NCBI GenBank assembly: GCA_030266325.1
Contig: JAJDHT010000006.1
Span: 1 to 50,312, forward strand
Source: Ruminococcaceae bacterium OttesenSCG-928-I18
GTDB taxonomy: Bacteria > Bacillota > Clostridia > Oscillospirales > Ruminococcaceae
DNA: 50,312 nucleotides
Direction: 5' to 3'
In this document: positions 1 to 7,629 of the stretch, in pieces
How the letters are laid out: every line of letters starts with the position of its first letter
How positions within the stretch are numbered: position 1 is the first letter of the stretch
Translations under genes and position numbers: made by a program
The notes under the pieces: model-generated
Database searches by the model: none
What the model saw: only the letters and a program-made list of their open reading frames with translations
Told to the model about the DNA's origin: nothing

Positions 1-28
1 GAAAGCTATGTCGTTTAGGAAGTAATCT

Positions 29-424
29 CTAGTGGGAATTTCGTGCTGGGTATCGATCCACTTCATCGAACAGCAATTCTCGTTTGTCGATGGGTTCTGA
101 TACATGTACGACTGCCGGTTTCCGGGCTGCAAAGTCTCTGCGGATAAAAGCTGACATGACGGCAGACAGCGCCAAAGTACCCAAAATACTTAAAATGGTG
201 ATTCCCGCTGGGAGCAATACGTTATGCAGGAAAGGGTTTTGCGGCATCGGTTCTTCAGCAAACTGTGGCGCAGAGGCCTCCAAAGCGGCGGTTTCCGTCT
301 GCACGGCGATGGCGGCTTGGGCGCTGTACCCAATAAAGCCAAGGGCGGCCATGATGGACAAAAGCCCAACGGTGCAGAGAAACGCTAAAAGCAGTTTTGT
401 GACCCATCCTTTTTTTGTCCTCAT
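29..424 (-). CDS. Small two-helix membrane protein, unknown function
   Basis: This 131-residue protein was not recognised. It has a basic start, a hydrophobic helix at about residues 9-37, an Ala/Glu/Pro-rich loop at about 40-65, and a second helix at about 68-93. A charged tail of roughly 35 residues follows, rich in Arg, Glu and Asp. The first helix could be a signal anchor, leaving a short external loop. The start is firm: AAGGAGG lies 8 bases before the ATG. Its downstream side runs off the window edge and the nearest gene upstream is more than 700 bases away, so it appears to be transcribed alone here. No function can be assigned. Confidence 0.7.
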   Translation of the reverse strand: MRTKKGWVTKLLLAFLCTVGLLSIMAALGFIGYSAQAAIAVQTETAALEASAPQFAEEPMPQNPFLHNVLLPAGITILSILGTLALSAVMSAFIRRDFAARKPAVVHVSEPIDKRELLFDEVDRYPARNSH

Positions 425-576
425 GGGTTCGCCTCCTTCCGCCAGCAGATTTTACTGTTTCCATGCTGTTTTTCGCCGGTACTATACACATCGGTTCACT
501 TTTTAAAAACTGAAGTCTTTTGGGCGGTCAAATTAACACACCACCGTTTTCCCGCTTTGACCCATGTCATACTAAT

Positions 577-611
577 ATTCGATGGAAAAGTCGATAACCT
601 TTCCATCGAAT
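577..611. repeat. Inverted repeat, copy 1 (ATTCGAT-GAAAG type)
   Basis: Arms of about 13 bases (577-590 and 599-611) form a hairpin, with one extra A in the left arm and an 8-base spacer. There is no T-run on either side, so a simple intrinsic terminator is unlikely. A closely similar hairpin lies at 5758-5794. The pair brackets the sensor-kinase and channel genes. Confidence 0.65.
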
Positions 612-865
612 GCTGTGGCAGAAAAAAGCGCCACAGCGCGTCATCTCCGCGCCAAGTGTCGGTGCGTTGCACCGGTTGCGCTCCGAAACAGCGCTGCGAC
701 GCTAGTCATGCAAAAATTCTGTCATCGCGGAGCATCCCCTTGGGGGAAAACAAAGAGACATTTTTGACGAATTTTAGGATCAATTGAATCGTAAACGGTT
801 TGCCAAGACAAGCGTCTTCATTTTGGCACCAACAGTATGCACCGAATAGATGTGAGAAATGTGTC

Positions 866-898
866 AAAAAAAGCACACCTTGTGAAAAAGGTGTGCTT
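866..898 (-). terminator. Intrinsic terminator, minus strand
   Basis: Read on the minus strand, an 11-base stem (AAGCACACCTT/AAGGTGTGCTT) with a 6-base loop is followed by a run of T. It lies 229 bases beyond the stop of the sensor kinase gene and behind another terminator-like hairpin at 983-1018. Confidence 0.75.
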
Positions 899-982
899 GC
901 CCAGGGCAAAGACAAACGGCGCATCGCTTCGGGCCCCGCGGCCCCCTCTTGCCCTGCCAATGGATAGGCTTCCCCTGTCTTA

Positions 983-1018
983 ACAAAACCCTGCGGGCCG
1001 TCTGCCCGCAGGGTTTGT
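983..1018 (-). terminator. Intrinsic terminator, minus strand, probably of the sensor kinase gene
   Basis: The stem is CCCTGCGGGC paired with GCCCGCAGGG. On the minus strand it is followed by TTTTGTT. It is the first terminator-like structure with a T-run downstream of the kinase stop at 1127. Confidence 0.7.
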
Positions 1019-1063
1019 GTGACTCTGGAAAATTCTTTGTGCCTGTCGATTTTAAGATGGGGT

Positions 1064-1109
1064 CAAGGGGGTGTGCCCCCTTGCGGGTGTTTGAGGGCAG
1101 AGCCCTCAA
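1064..1109. repeat. Tandem double hairpin after the kinase gene
   Basis: Two perfect GC-rich hairpins sit next to each other: CAAGGGGG/CCCCCTTG at 1064-1083 and TTGAGGGC/GCCCTCAA at 1091-1109. They lie just past the stop of the minus-strand kinase gene. No T-run follows, so they may be an mRNA 3' end stabiliser or a repeat element rather than a terminator. Confidence 0.55.
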
Positions 1110-1126
1110 GGTCTTGCCCGGACAGG

Positions 1127-3031
1127 TTATGTCACCTTTTTTTCCTCAAGCTTTTCGCCCAAAACCCGCAGCACATCCCCGATATCAATGGGTTTTGCCA
1201 GGTGTCCGTTCATGCCGGCATTCAGCGCCTGCAAAATATCTTCTCGGTAGGCATTTGCCGTCATGGCGATGATAGGCACCTCCTGCGCATCGGCGCGCGG
1301 CAAGGCCCGTATGCGTTCGGTCGTCTCATACCCGTCCAGGTTTGGCATCTGTATATCCATAAAAATCAGGTCGTAGAAACCCTCTTGCGATTCCTCAAAC
1401 AGCTGCAGAGCGATGGCGCCGTCTCCGGCCTCCACAATCTCAACGCCGGTCTCCTCCAGCAGTTCTGCCAGAATCAGGCGGTTGATCTCAATGTCCTCGG
1501 CCACCAGGATGCGCTTGCCACGCAGGTCGGGCATGTCTTCGCCCCCGGTTTTTTCCTCTGGCTCGTGCCCTTCCGCCTTCGCAAAGGGTACCGAAAAAAT
1601 AAACAGAGACCCCTCGCCCGGCCAGCTCAGCGCGTCGATATCGCCGCCCATGCGTTCGGCCAGGTTTTTGCTGATGGACAGGCCGAGGCCGGTTCCGCCG
1701 TAGCGTGTGGAGATGCTGCTGTCCGTCTGCTCAAAAGCGGTGAACAGCTTGTCTTGTTGCTCTTCCGTCATGCCAATGCCGTTGTCGGATACACGGAAAA
1801 CCAGGGCCATGCGTTTCGGGGTGTCTTCGTTCACAAGGCATTGCAAATCCACCTTGCCGCCCTCGGGCGTGAATTTTGCGGCGTTGCCCAGCAAGTTCAG
1901 CAAAACCTGTTTAAACCGCACCCGGTCTCCCATCACCTGGGTATTGGGCAGCTGCGCATGGTTTGTCGTGAACACGATTTCTTTTTCCCTGCAGCGCAGG
2001 TCGATGATGCTTGCCACCTCGTCGGTGGCCGTCCTCAGGGAAAAGGGTTCTTCGGCGAGCTCAAATTTTCCAGATTCAATCTTCGACATATCCAAAATAT
2101 CGTTGAGTATATCGAGCAAATGGGTGGAGGCTTTCGCTATTTCATCAATAGAGTCGTTGGTTTTTTGGCGGTCGACAGATTTTTTGGCAATCTGTGTCAT
2201 GCCGATGATGGCATTCATCGGGGTTCGTATCTCATGACTCATGCGTGCCAGAAACTCGCTTTTCGCCCGGGATGCCACCTGCGCCGCCTCCGTCTGGGCC
2301 TCCAGTTCCTTGGTCCTTTCGCGCACGGTTTGCTCCAGGTCTTCGTTCGAACGGCGCAGGTCCAAGCTCTGCAAAAAATTGGATACATACATGTCATAGA
2401 TGAAAATAGAGATACAAATCGTAAGTAAGGTGATGATAATCAGGTTGGTCCAGACATCGGTGATCAAAATGGAGTTCCATGTGCCGGACACATTACGCGT
2501 CATGTACATGGCCAGCAAGACATACCCAAAAGAGAGCAGGATCGTCAAAATGCTCTGTAAAGGACGTATGATCGGCACCAGCCCCACAATCAATATGGCG
2601 ATGATATAACTGTTGATTCCGCCCGTGGAGATGATGTTCAGTGTGCAGAAAACAAGCTGTATGCCAAGATACAGATAAAGCAGGCTTTGTACGAGAAACG
2701 ACTGGATGGCAAGGGACCGTATCCGGCCTTTCCGCGCCAGAGTGAATAGAACCCAGTAGACTGCACCGACAGCCAAGGTGCCCAGCGACAGGATGATATA
2801 GATCATGATGTCACTGTCGCCGCTGTCGCTGGGTTTTACAATATTGAGGACATTGAGCAGAATCTGCAGAACCACAATGTAAATAGAAAATACATACATT
2901 CGACCAATATTTGTGGCAAGCCTCTTTTGCTCATACAGGGCGCAGTGCTCTTTGGGCACAACCCGAAAAACACGGGCCCAGATTCCGCTCCGTGTTTTTT
3001 TCTTGTCCATCTGTTTTTCCCTGTCGTCCAT
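1127..3031 (-). CDS. Membrane-bound hybrid sensor histidine kinase with receiver domain
   Basis: This is a signal-sensing kinase of 634 residues. Six or so membrane helices (about residues 45-215) form an unrecognised sensor region. A coiled coil (225-255) leads into a HisKA dimerisation domain with the phospho-accepting His266 in SHEIRTPMN. A HATPase_c domain follows, with N-box NLLGNAAK and GTGLGLSI. A C-terminal receiver domain carries the AED pocket, phospho-acceptor Asp559 in FMDIQMP and Lys in AKPID. There is no HPt or DNA-binding domain, so the output presumably passes to a partner elsewhere. The start is set by GGAGG 4 bases before the ATG. It lies about 235 bases downstream of the channel genes on the same strand, so a link to them is possible but unproven. 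Confidence 0.92.
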   Translation of the reverse strand: MDDREKQMDKKKTRSGIWARVFRVVPKEHCALYEQKRLATNIGRMYVFSIYIVVLQILLNVLNIVKPSDSGDSDIMIYIILSLGTLAVGAVYWVLFTLARKGRIRSLAIQSFLVQSLLYLYLGIQLVFCTLNIISTGGINSYIIAILIVGLVPIIRPLQSILTILLSFGYVLLAMYMTRNVSGTWNSILITDVWTNLIIITLLTICISIFIYDMYVSNFLQSLDLRRSNEDLEQTVRERTKELEAQTEAAQVASRAKSEFLARMSHEIRTPMNAIIGMTQIAKKSVDRQKTNDSIDEIAKASTHLLDILNDILDMSKIESGKFELAEEPFSLRTATDEVASIIDLRCREKEIVFTTNHAQLPNTQVMGDRVRFKQVLLNLLGNAAKFTPEGGKVDLQCLVNEDTPKRMALVFRVSDNGIGMTEEQQDKLFTAFEQTDSSISTRYGGTGLGLSISKNLAERMGGDIDALSWPGEGSLFIFSVPFAKAEGHEPEEKTGGEDMPDLRGKRILVAEDIEINRLILAELLEETGVEIVEAGDGAIALQLFEESQEGFYDLIFMDIQMPNLDGYETTERIRALPRADAQEVPIIAMTANAYREDILQALNAGMNGHLAKPIDIGDVLRVLGEKLEEKKVT

Positions 3032-3266
3032 CCAGCCTCCAAACAGTTACCATCGTCAAGACATATAAAATCATTATACTATATCTTCGGCCGTTTTTCC
3101 ATACAAAGAACCACCTCGTGGGAACGATCCTAAAGGTGGCCTTTGTTGCAAGTTTATTTGAAGGGATGTCGTGATGGTGTGACGATGTTATGAGAAAAAT
3201 GTCCGGCGGCCCTTACGCAGTTTAGGGGACCTCAGGCACAGATCCCCAGCGGCTTGCCGTGGCAGG

Positions 3267-4577
3267 TCATACTCTTTTTTTTGGCCACAGCAGGTACAAT
3301 AGCGCCACCAATACGGCGCTGGACAGTGTATCATAGACCTTCACCACAAGATGCCCAAAAAAGAAAGCGGCGATATAGGGCAGCCCCCACCCATCGGCAA
3401 ACTCATAATAATAGCGCTCCCAGGCATTACCCGGGGCACTTCCCCAGGAGATGCACAGTTCGGTTCCGCCGGCCAACAGGGTGGTGATGGCAATGACTAG
3501 CGCGATGCAGGCGGCGACTCTTTTGGGCTGAAGTATCCCTTCCTTTTTCAGAAAGACGCCGGCAAGAACGGCCACCGCCGCACTGCTGCTGTAATACAGC
3601 AGAGAGCTCGGCCCATATTCCACAACGGCAAAAAACAGGTTGGTGGCAAGCCCCACAAGCAGGCCCGCAGCCGGTTCCAAAAGCAGGGCGGCAAAGGCCG
3701 TGCCCGTCACGTCCAGCCAAAGCGGCAATTTAAAATACTGTGAGATAACGTTTAATAGAAGGTTCACCAGCACCGAGGCCGCCATGACGAGCGCATACCG
3801 CTTCACCTTGGCCGTCACGTTGAACAGCGGCTGGGTACCCCCCGCAGAGATCCGCTGCGCCAGGGCTTTTTCGGCGGCCTGTCGCTTTGCCCGTTCCCCC
3901 TTGTTGATCTCGTCCACGAAACCCGCGGTCACGATACCGGCGGGCAGCGCAATCACGGCAATGCCAAACAGGGAAGAGATCATGCTGATGAGTTTGCCGA
4001 CAGTGGAAACGGGGAAAACGTCGCCATAACCCACCGTGGTGAGGGCGGTGGTGGCCCAATAGGTCGCCTCAAAAAAGTTGTCGAAGTTTTCCGGCTCGTA
4101 GGCAAACATGATCAGCGCCGAGAGGAAAATATAGAAAATCGCTATGTAAAGGACGGAAACCAGGGTCTTTTTTTCCTTTTGGAACACCCGGGCGATATGG
4201 CGCAAATTTTCTGAATACTGGAAAACAACGGTGATGCGAAATAAGCGCAGCACCCGAAAGCCGTGGCTGACCAGCCCCAAGGAAGGCAGCATGGACAACA
4301 AAAGCAAAAGCGCATAGGGCGTAAAAGGGTACTTTACGAATGCCCACACACTTTTGCTTTTACTTCGATAGTCACAGGTGACCCACCGGAACACATAATC
4401 TGCAAACAGGATATAGACCGTGATGAGATCGATGGTATCCAGCACCGCCGTTGTGCCCTTGAACATCAGGGGCACAACACTGATAAAAGCAACGAGCACG
4501 ATGAAGATGTCATAGGCTTTGCTGAGCCTATCCCCCGGCTCGGCCTTTTGCACCAGCGAAAAGAGTCGTTCTCTCAT
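3267..4577 (-). CDS. Voltage-gated potassium channel fused to a C-terminal multi-helix membrane domain
   Basis: The N-terminal half (about residues 15-225) is a six-helix voltage-gated K+ channel subunit. It has an Arg-bearing S4 helix (RVLRLFRIT, 108-116), a pore helix and the K+ selectivity filter TVGYGD at 181-186. After a charged linker (225-258) comes a second hydrophobic domain of about five or six helices (260-432). Its LWLDVTGTAFAALLLEP segment resembles ECF S-component-like membrane sensor domains; this second assignment is by pattern only. Most channels of this type end in a soluble domain or none. The gene starts 13 bases after the stop of the receptor-like gene at 4591-5703, so the two are very likely co-transcribed. 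Its own ribosome binding site is weak, which suggests translational coupling. Confidence 0.85.
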   Translation of the reverse strand: MRERLFSLVQKAEPGDRLSKAYDIFIVLVAFISVVPLMFKGTTAVLDTIDLITVYILFADYVFRWVTCDYRSKSKSVWAFVKYPFTPYALLLLLSMLPSLGLVSHGFRVLRLFRITVVFQYSENLRHIARVFQKEKKTLVSVLYIAIFYIFLSALIMFAYEPENFDNFFEATYWATTALTTVGYGDVFPVSTVGKLISMISSLFGIAVIALPAGIVTAGFVDEINKGERAKRQAAEKALAQRISAGGTQPLFNVTAKVKRYALVMAASVLVNLLLNVISQYFKLPLWLDVTGTAFAALLLEPAAGLLVGLATNLFFAVVEYGPSSLLYYSSSAAVAVLAGVFLKKEGILQPKRVAACIALVIAITTLLAGGTELCISWGSAPGNAWERYYYEFADGWGLPYIAAFFFGHLVVKVYDTLSSAVLVALLYLLWPKKRV

Positions 4578-4590
4578 ACCATCTACCCCA

Positions 4591-5703
4591 TCACCAGATG
4601 TAGGCAGCGATGGGCAGGATCACCTGCCCCGAAAGGGCGGCTACCAGCATGGTGTAAAACAACATACGTCCGTAATAGTATGCGAAGGCCTGGTTTTCCT
4701 GCTCTTTCGATGCCTTGCGCACACGGTTGATGTTGATGATGGCAATGGCCCCGCCAAGAATGGAGAGAACCCCCCATAGGTTCACATATTCAAGCAATCC
4801 CATCTGCAGGGCGTCGGGCACAAGCGCGGCGCCAATCATGATGTTGCCCACGGTGCCAAACAGGGCGGCCGGGATCATGCTCAGCGGGTCCACATGGTGG
4901 TAGCTGCAGATGAACAGGGCAATAAGAACCCAGGTGACCGTGCCGGCCAGCGCGATGAAGCACTTGAAATAGAGGCCGAAATCGGAACGGTTGATCTCGA
5001 AAGCGGTGACGATCTCGCTGGTCACCTCGTTTTCTGTTACCGAGGGGTCGCCGTGGGTGCTGTCATAGGTATAGCTCACGGCGCCGATGTCGTGCCTCAT
5101 AAATCTAAAACCTGTCAGCGTTATATTCTCGTTGATCCCGCTGTTCTCATAGTCCGGCACATAGACCACTTCCTGTACCGGGTCGGTGGATTCAATGTAG
5201 AACCGTAACTGGTGAGACTCGAGAGGAAAACGCTTTGTATCGAAATTTTTGGAGACAGAGACGTCCAGCCCGACAAGCTGGTAGTGCTGATTTCCTATGT
5301 GCTCCTCTTCCACGAGAACCATTTTGTTCACGAGTCCCTTATACACGCGGAAGTGGTTTGCCGGGTCCAGGTCAGCGTCTCCCTCCCAGTTGAACCAGAC
5401 CATGAGCTCGATGCGGTAATAAGACCCCTTCAAATTGAGCTCACGCAGGTTTTCGATATAGGTGCCCACGCTTACTTCGGTGGCGTCAACACTCAGCTTT
5501 TCTACGAGCTCCATCTGCTCGAGCGGGTCATACAGATAGGAGGCCCAATTGTCGCGCGCATGTTTTTTCTCCACAAGCAGCGAGGCCGTAAAATAGAGGA
5601 GCAGACAGACGGTGACAGCCGCATAGGCGAAAAAGGTGATTCGAAAACGCCTTTTATCGTGGATATTTAATTTTTTGTATGAGTTTTTTTCCTTTTCTGA
5701 CAC
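4591..5703 (-). CDS. Putative pentameric ligand-gated ion channel-like protein (divergent)
   Basis: This 370-residue protein has a membrane anchor (about 21-45), an outside domain of about 200 residues rich in predicted beta strands, then four helices (about 244-267, 272-295, 303-325, 343-368). The order matches pentameric ligand-gated (Cys-loop-type) channels. The motif KRFPLESHQLRFYIES (157-172) resembles the FPFDxQ loop of that family. The region ALVP followed by LLEYVNLW resembles an M2-M3 junction. The extra N-terminal anchor instead of a cleaved signal peptide is unusual. The start codon is GTG with GGATGG upstream. An unrelated beta-rich membrane sensor remains possible. Confidence 0.5.
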   Translation of the reverse strand: MSEKEKNSYKKLNIHDKRRFRITFFAYAAVTVCLLLYFTASLLVEKKHARDNWASYLYDPLEQMELVEKLSVDATEVSVGTYIENLRELNLKGSYYRIELMVWFNWEGDADLDPANHFRVYKGLVNKMVLVEEEHIGNQHYQLVGLDVSVSKNFDTKRFPLESHQLRFYIESTDPVQEVVYVPDYENSGINENITLTGFRFMRHDIGAVSYTYDSTHGDPSVTENEVTSEIVTAFEINRSDFGLYFKCFIALAGTVTWVLIALFICSYHHVDPLSMIPAALFGTVGNIMIGAALVPDALQMGLLEYVNLWGVLSILGGAIAIININRVRKASKEQENQAFAYYYGRMLFYTMLVAALSGQVILPIAAYIW

Positions 5704-5757
5704 GGTGACAATCCATCCTTATTCTCTTTTCCACAACGTGGCGTTTTTTTGCTTTAG

Positions 5758-5794
5758 TATTCGATTGAAAGATGATCGGCCTTTCAATCGAATA
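5758..5794. repeat. Inverted repeat, copy 2 (ATTCGAT-GAAAG type)
   Basis: Perfect 14-base arms (5758-5771 and 5781-5794) flank a 9-base loop. The hairpin starts 7 bases past the stop of the aquaporin gene and lies before the receptor-like gene. No T-run follows on the minus strand. It is the sister of the hairpin at 577-611: same arm sequence except T/G at one position and its complement. Confidence 0.7.
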
Positions 5795-5801
5795 GAAATG
5801 A

Positions 5802-6509
5802 TTATGCTTCTTCGGGCACGGTGAACACTGCTTTATATACAATGGCGGCAAGTGCTGCGCCGACGAGAGGTGCCAAAAGGAACACCCAGACCTGGGTCAG
5901 CGCGGGCCCGCCCACAAAGAGCGCGGGGGCCAGGCTGCGCGCCGGGTTGACCGAAGTGCCGGTGAGCGGGATGCCGATGATGTGGACAAAAGTGAGGGTC
6001 AAGCCGATAACCAGCCCGGCCAAAGAGGCGGTTTTCACACTGGAGGTGACGCCGATGATGGCGAGCACAAAGACAAAGGTGAGCACGATTTCTACAAGGA
6101 GAGCGCCTCCCAGAGAGAGGCCCACCGCACTCTCGCTTCCGTACCCGTTCTGGCCGAGGCCGGTTCCCGTTTTCAGCACCTCGGAAGAGCTGACCACGAT
6201 TTTCAGAACGGCAGAACCGGCCAGCGCCCCCACAATTTGTGCAATGACATATCCAATAAAATCCTTTGTGGAGAGCTTGCCTAAAATCAGCATGGAGAGG
6301 GAGACGGCCGGGTTGACATGGCAGCCGGAAACCGGGCCGATGGCGTAGGCGGAGGCCACGATGGAAAGGCCAAAGGCAAGGGCGATGGCCACGACGCCAA
6401 GGGTACTTCCATCCACCCCACCGCTGAGGCCGCCCAATACAACGGCCGTTCCACAGCCAAAGAAAACCAATACAAAGGTACCCACCAGCTCCGCAAGATA
6501 TTTTTTCAT
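5802..6509 (-). CDS. aqpZ: Aquaporin Z-type water channel
   Basis: This is a membrane water channel of 235 residues with six transmembrane helices and the two half-helix NPA motifs of the MIP family: NPAVS at 66-70 and NPARS in the second half. The Arg after the second NPA (selectivity filter) is present, and overall length and start (MKKYLAELVGT) match AqpZ proteins. Glycerol facilitators are usually longer, so water is the likely substrate. The start has AGAGGT 8 bases upstream. It lies upstream of the channel genes on the same strand, but the hairpin at 5758-5794 separates them. Confidence 0.93.
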   Translation of the reverse strand: MKKYLAELVGTFVLVFFGCGTAVVLGGLSGGVDGSTLGVVAIALAFGLSIVASAYAIGPVSGCHVNPAVSLSMLILGKLSTKDFIGYVIAQIVGALAGSAVLKIVVSSSEVLKTGTGLGQNGYGSESAVGLSLGGALLVEIVLTFVFVLAIIGVTSSVKTASLAGLVIGLTLTFVHIIGIPLTGTSVNPARSLAPALFVGGPALTQVWVFLLAPLVGAALAAIVYKAVFTVPEEA

Positions 6510-6815
6510 CGCTATTTACCTCTTTTCAATGGTAATATCAAATCATGTGCAATAAGCAGGTGATCTCTTTGCACAAAAAAACGGCCGGTTGTAGACCCGA
6601 GACCGCCGATGCGAGCAGCGGAAAGCCATCCTTTCAGCCAGACATGGAACAAGCCGAAAGCAAAACCCCCACTTCTTTTCATTTTTATCATATCATATCT
6701 TCTTTGGCGCGGCCCGACAGCATATGTGCAGGCTGCACATTCCATGTGAGCATCCGGTAATTTGATTTACTTTATTTGAAGGAGTGTGTATATTATTAAC
6801 CGGGGGAACAGGAAT
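6510..6815. other. Intergenic region between divergent aqpZ and the LytTR regulator gene
   Basis: No gene is supported here. The 77-codon minus-strand open frame at 6512-6745 has no ribosome binding site and unlikely composition. The region should hold the divergent promoters of aqpZ and the regulator gene. A weak candidate for the regulator is TTTACT and TATATT about 17 bases apart near 6770-6795. No operator repeats are obvious. Confidence 0.4.
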
Positions 6816-7556
6816 ATGCTTAGTATTGCAGTATGCGAAGACCAGAAAAAAGAAGCGGAGCAGTTGCAGAAAATGTTGGCCCTCTATCAGGAGCGGCGTC
6901 TGCATCTGCAGATTCAGGTCGAGCTATTTTACTCCGCGGAGGATTTGATGGCGGCGGTGGAGGGTGGAAAGCAATACCAACTGTATCTGCTGGACATCAT
7001 TATGCCCGGAATGAATGGGATCTCTCTGGCCCGGACACTGTATGCCAATGAAGAGCACCCCGCCATCATTTTCATCACTACCTCCAGGGATTACGCTGTG
7101 GAGGCATTTTCCGTGCGGGCGATGGATTATCTTGTGAAACCCATAGAACAGGTACATTTGTACGAGGCGATTGACAACGCGGTGACCCGCCTGGGAAACC
7201 GCATAGACACCTATACGGTCATCCATGCATCGGGAAAAGACCACAGGGTAAAAACATCGGAAATCGTCTGTGTTGAGGTGATGGGGCACAGTTTGTGCTA
7301 TTATCTATCCGGCGGAGAAAAAATCATCAGTAAGGTACTGCGCATCTCGTTTGAACAGGCCACCGAAGATCTTGTGAAGGACATGCAGTTTATTCGGCCG
7401 CACAGGTCCTTTTTGATCAATGCGGCATATGTGAAAAAGTTTTCCAAGGCAGAACTTCTGATGGAGAATGGAATGAGGATTCCCGTTTCGCGCCTGCGGT
7501 TTCCCCAGGTAAAGCAAGAGTACCTTCATTTTTTACAACAAATGAACAAGACATAA
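6816..7556 (+). CDS. LytTR-family response regulator
   Basis: This DNA-binding response regulator of 246 residues belongs to the AgrA/LytR type. The receiver domain (about 1-120) has the acidic pair at CEDQ, the phospho-acceptor Asp60 in YLLDIIMP, and Lys in LVKPIE. The LytTR DNA-binding domain (about 140-240) has the typical RPHRSFLINAAYV segment. The ATG at 6816 is chosen over an upstream GTG because the receiver domain starts directly there and purine-rich GGGGGAACAGGA precedes it. The kinase at 7630 follows 73 bases downstream and is its likely partner. Confidence 0.92.
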   Translation: MLSIAVCEDQKKEAEQLQKMLALYQERRLHLQIQVELFYSAEDLMAAVEGGKQYQLYLLDIIMPGMNGISLARTLYANEEHPAIIFITTSRDYAVEAFSVRAMDYLVKPIEQVHLYEAIDNAVTRLGNRIDTYTVIHASGKDHRVKTSEIVCVEVMGHSLCYYLSGGEKIISKVLRISFEQATEDLVKDMQFIRPHRSFLINAAYVKKFSKAELLMENGMRIPVSRLRFPQVKQEYLHFLQQMNKT

Positions 7557-7629
7557 TAAGGGTTGTTACGGGCAATTACGGGAAACAATATAAACGGACA
7601 ACAGGATCATGCTCTTGGGAGGCAGGGGG

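Larger units (their letters stand above)
425..1126. other. Non-coding stretch with several hairpins
   Basis: No convincing gene lies in these 702 bases. Short open frames exist but lack ribosome binding sites and protein-like composition. The stretch holds a long inverted repeat at 577-611, a second hairpin at 612-637 (GCTGTGGC/GCCACAGC), two minus-strand terminator-like hairpins at 866-898 and 983-1018, and a tandem double hairpin at 1064-1109. Part of it must hold the promoter of the small membrane protein at 29-424, but no clear promoter was identified. Confidence 0.6.

Noticed and set aside
557-787. Short plus-strand frame over the inverted repeat at 577-611
   Set aside because: It reads through two hairpins, has Cys/Arg-rich composition, and no ribosome binding site.
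1019-2428. Long plus-strand open frame (469 codons) opposite the sensor kinase
   Set aside because: It is a mirror of the kinase gene, with no ribosome binding site and protein composition rich in His, Cys and Arg. The minus-strand kinase has complete domains.
6512-6745. 77-codon minus-strand frame upstream of aqpZ
   Set aside because: No ribosome binding site, unusual composition, and it fills the divergent promoter region.
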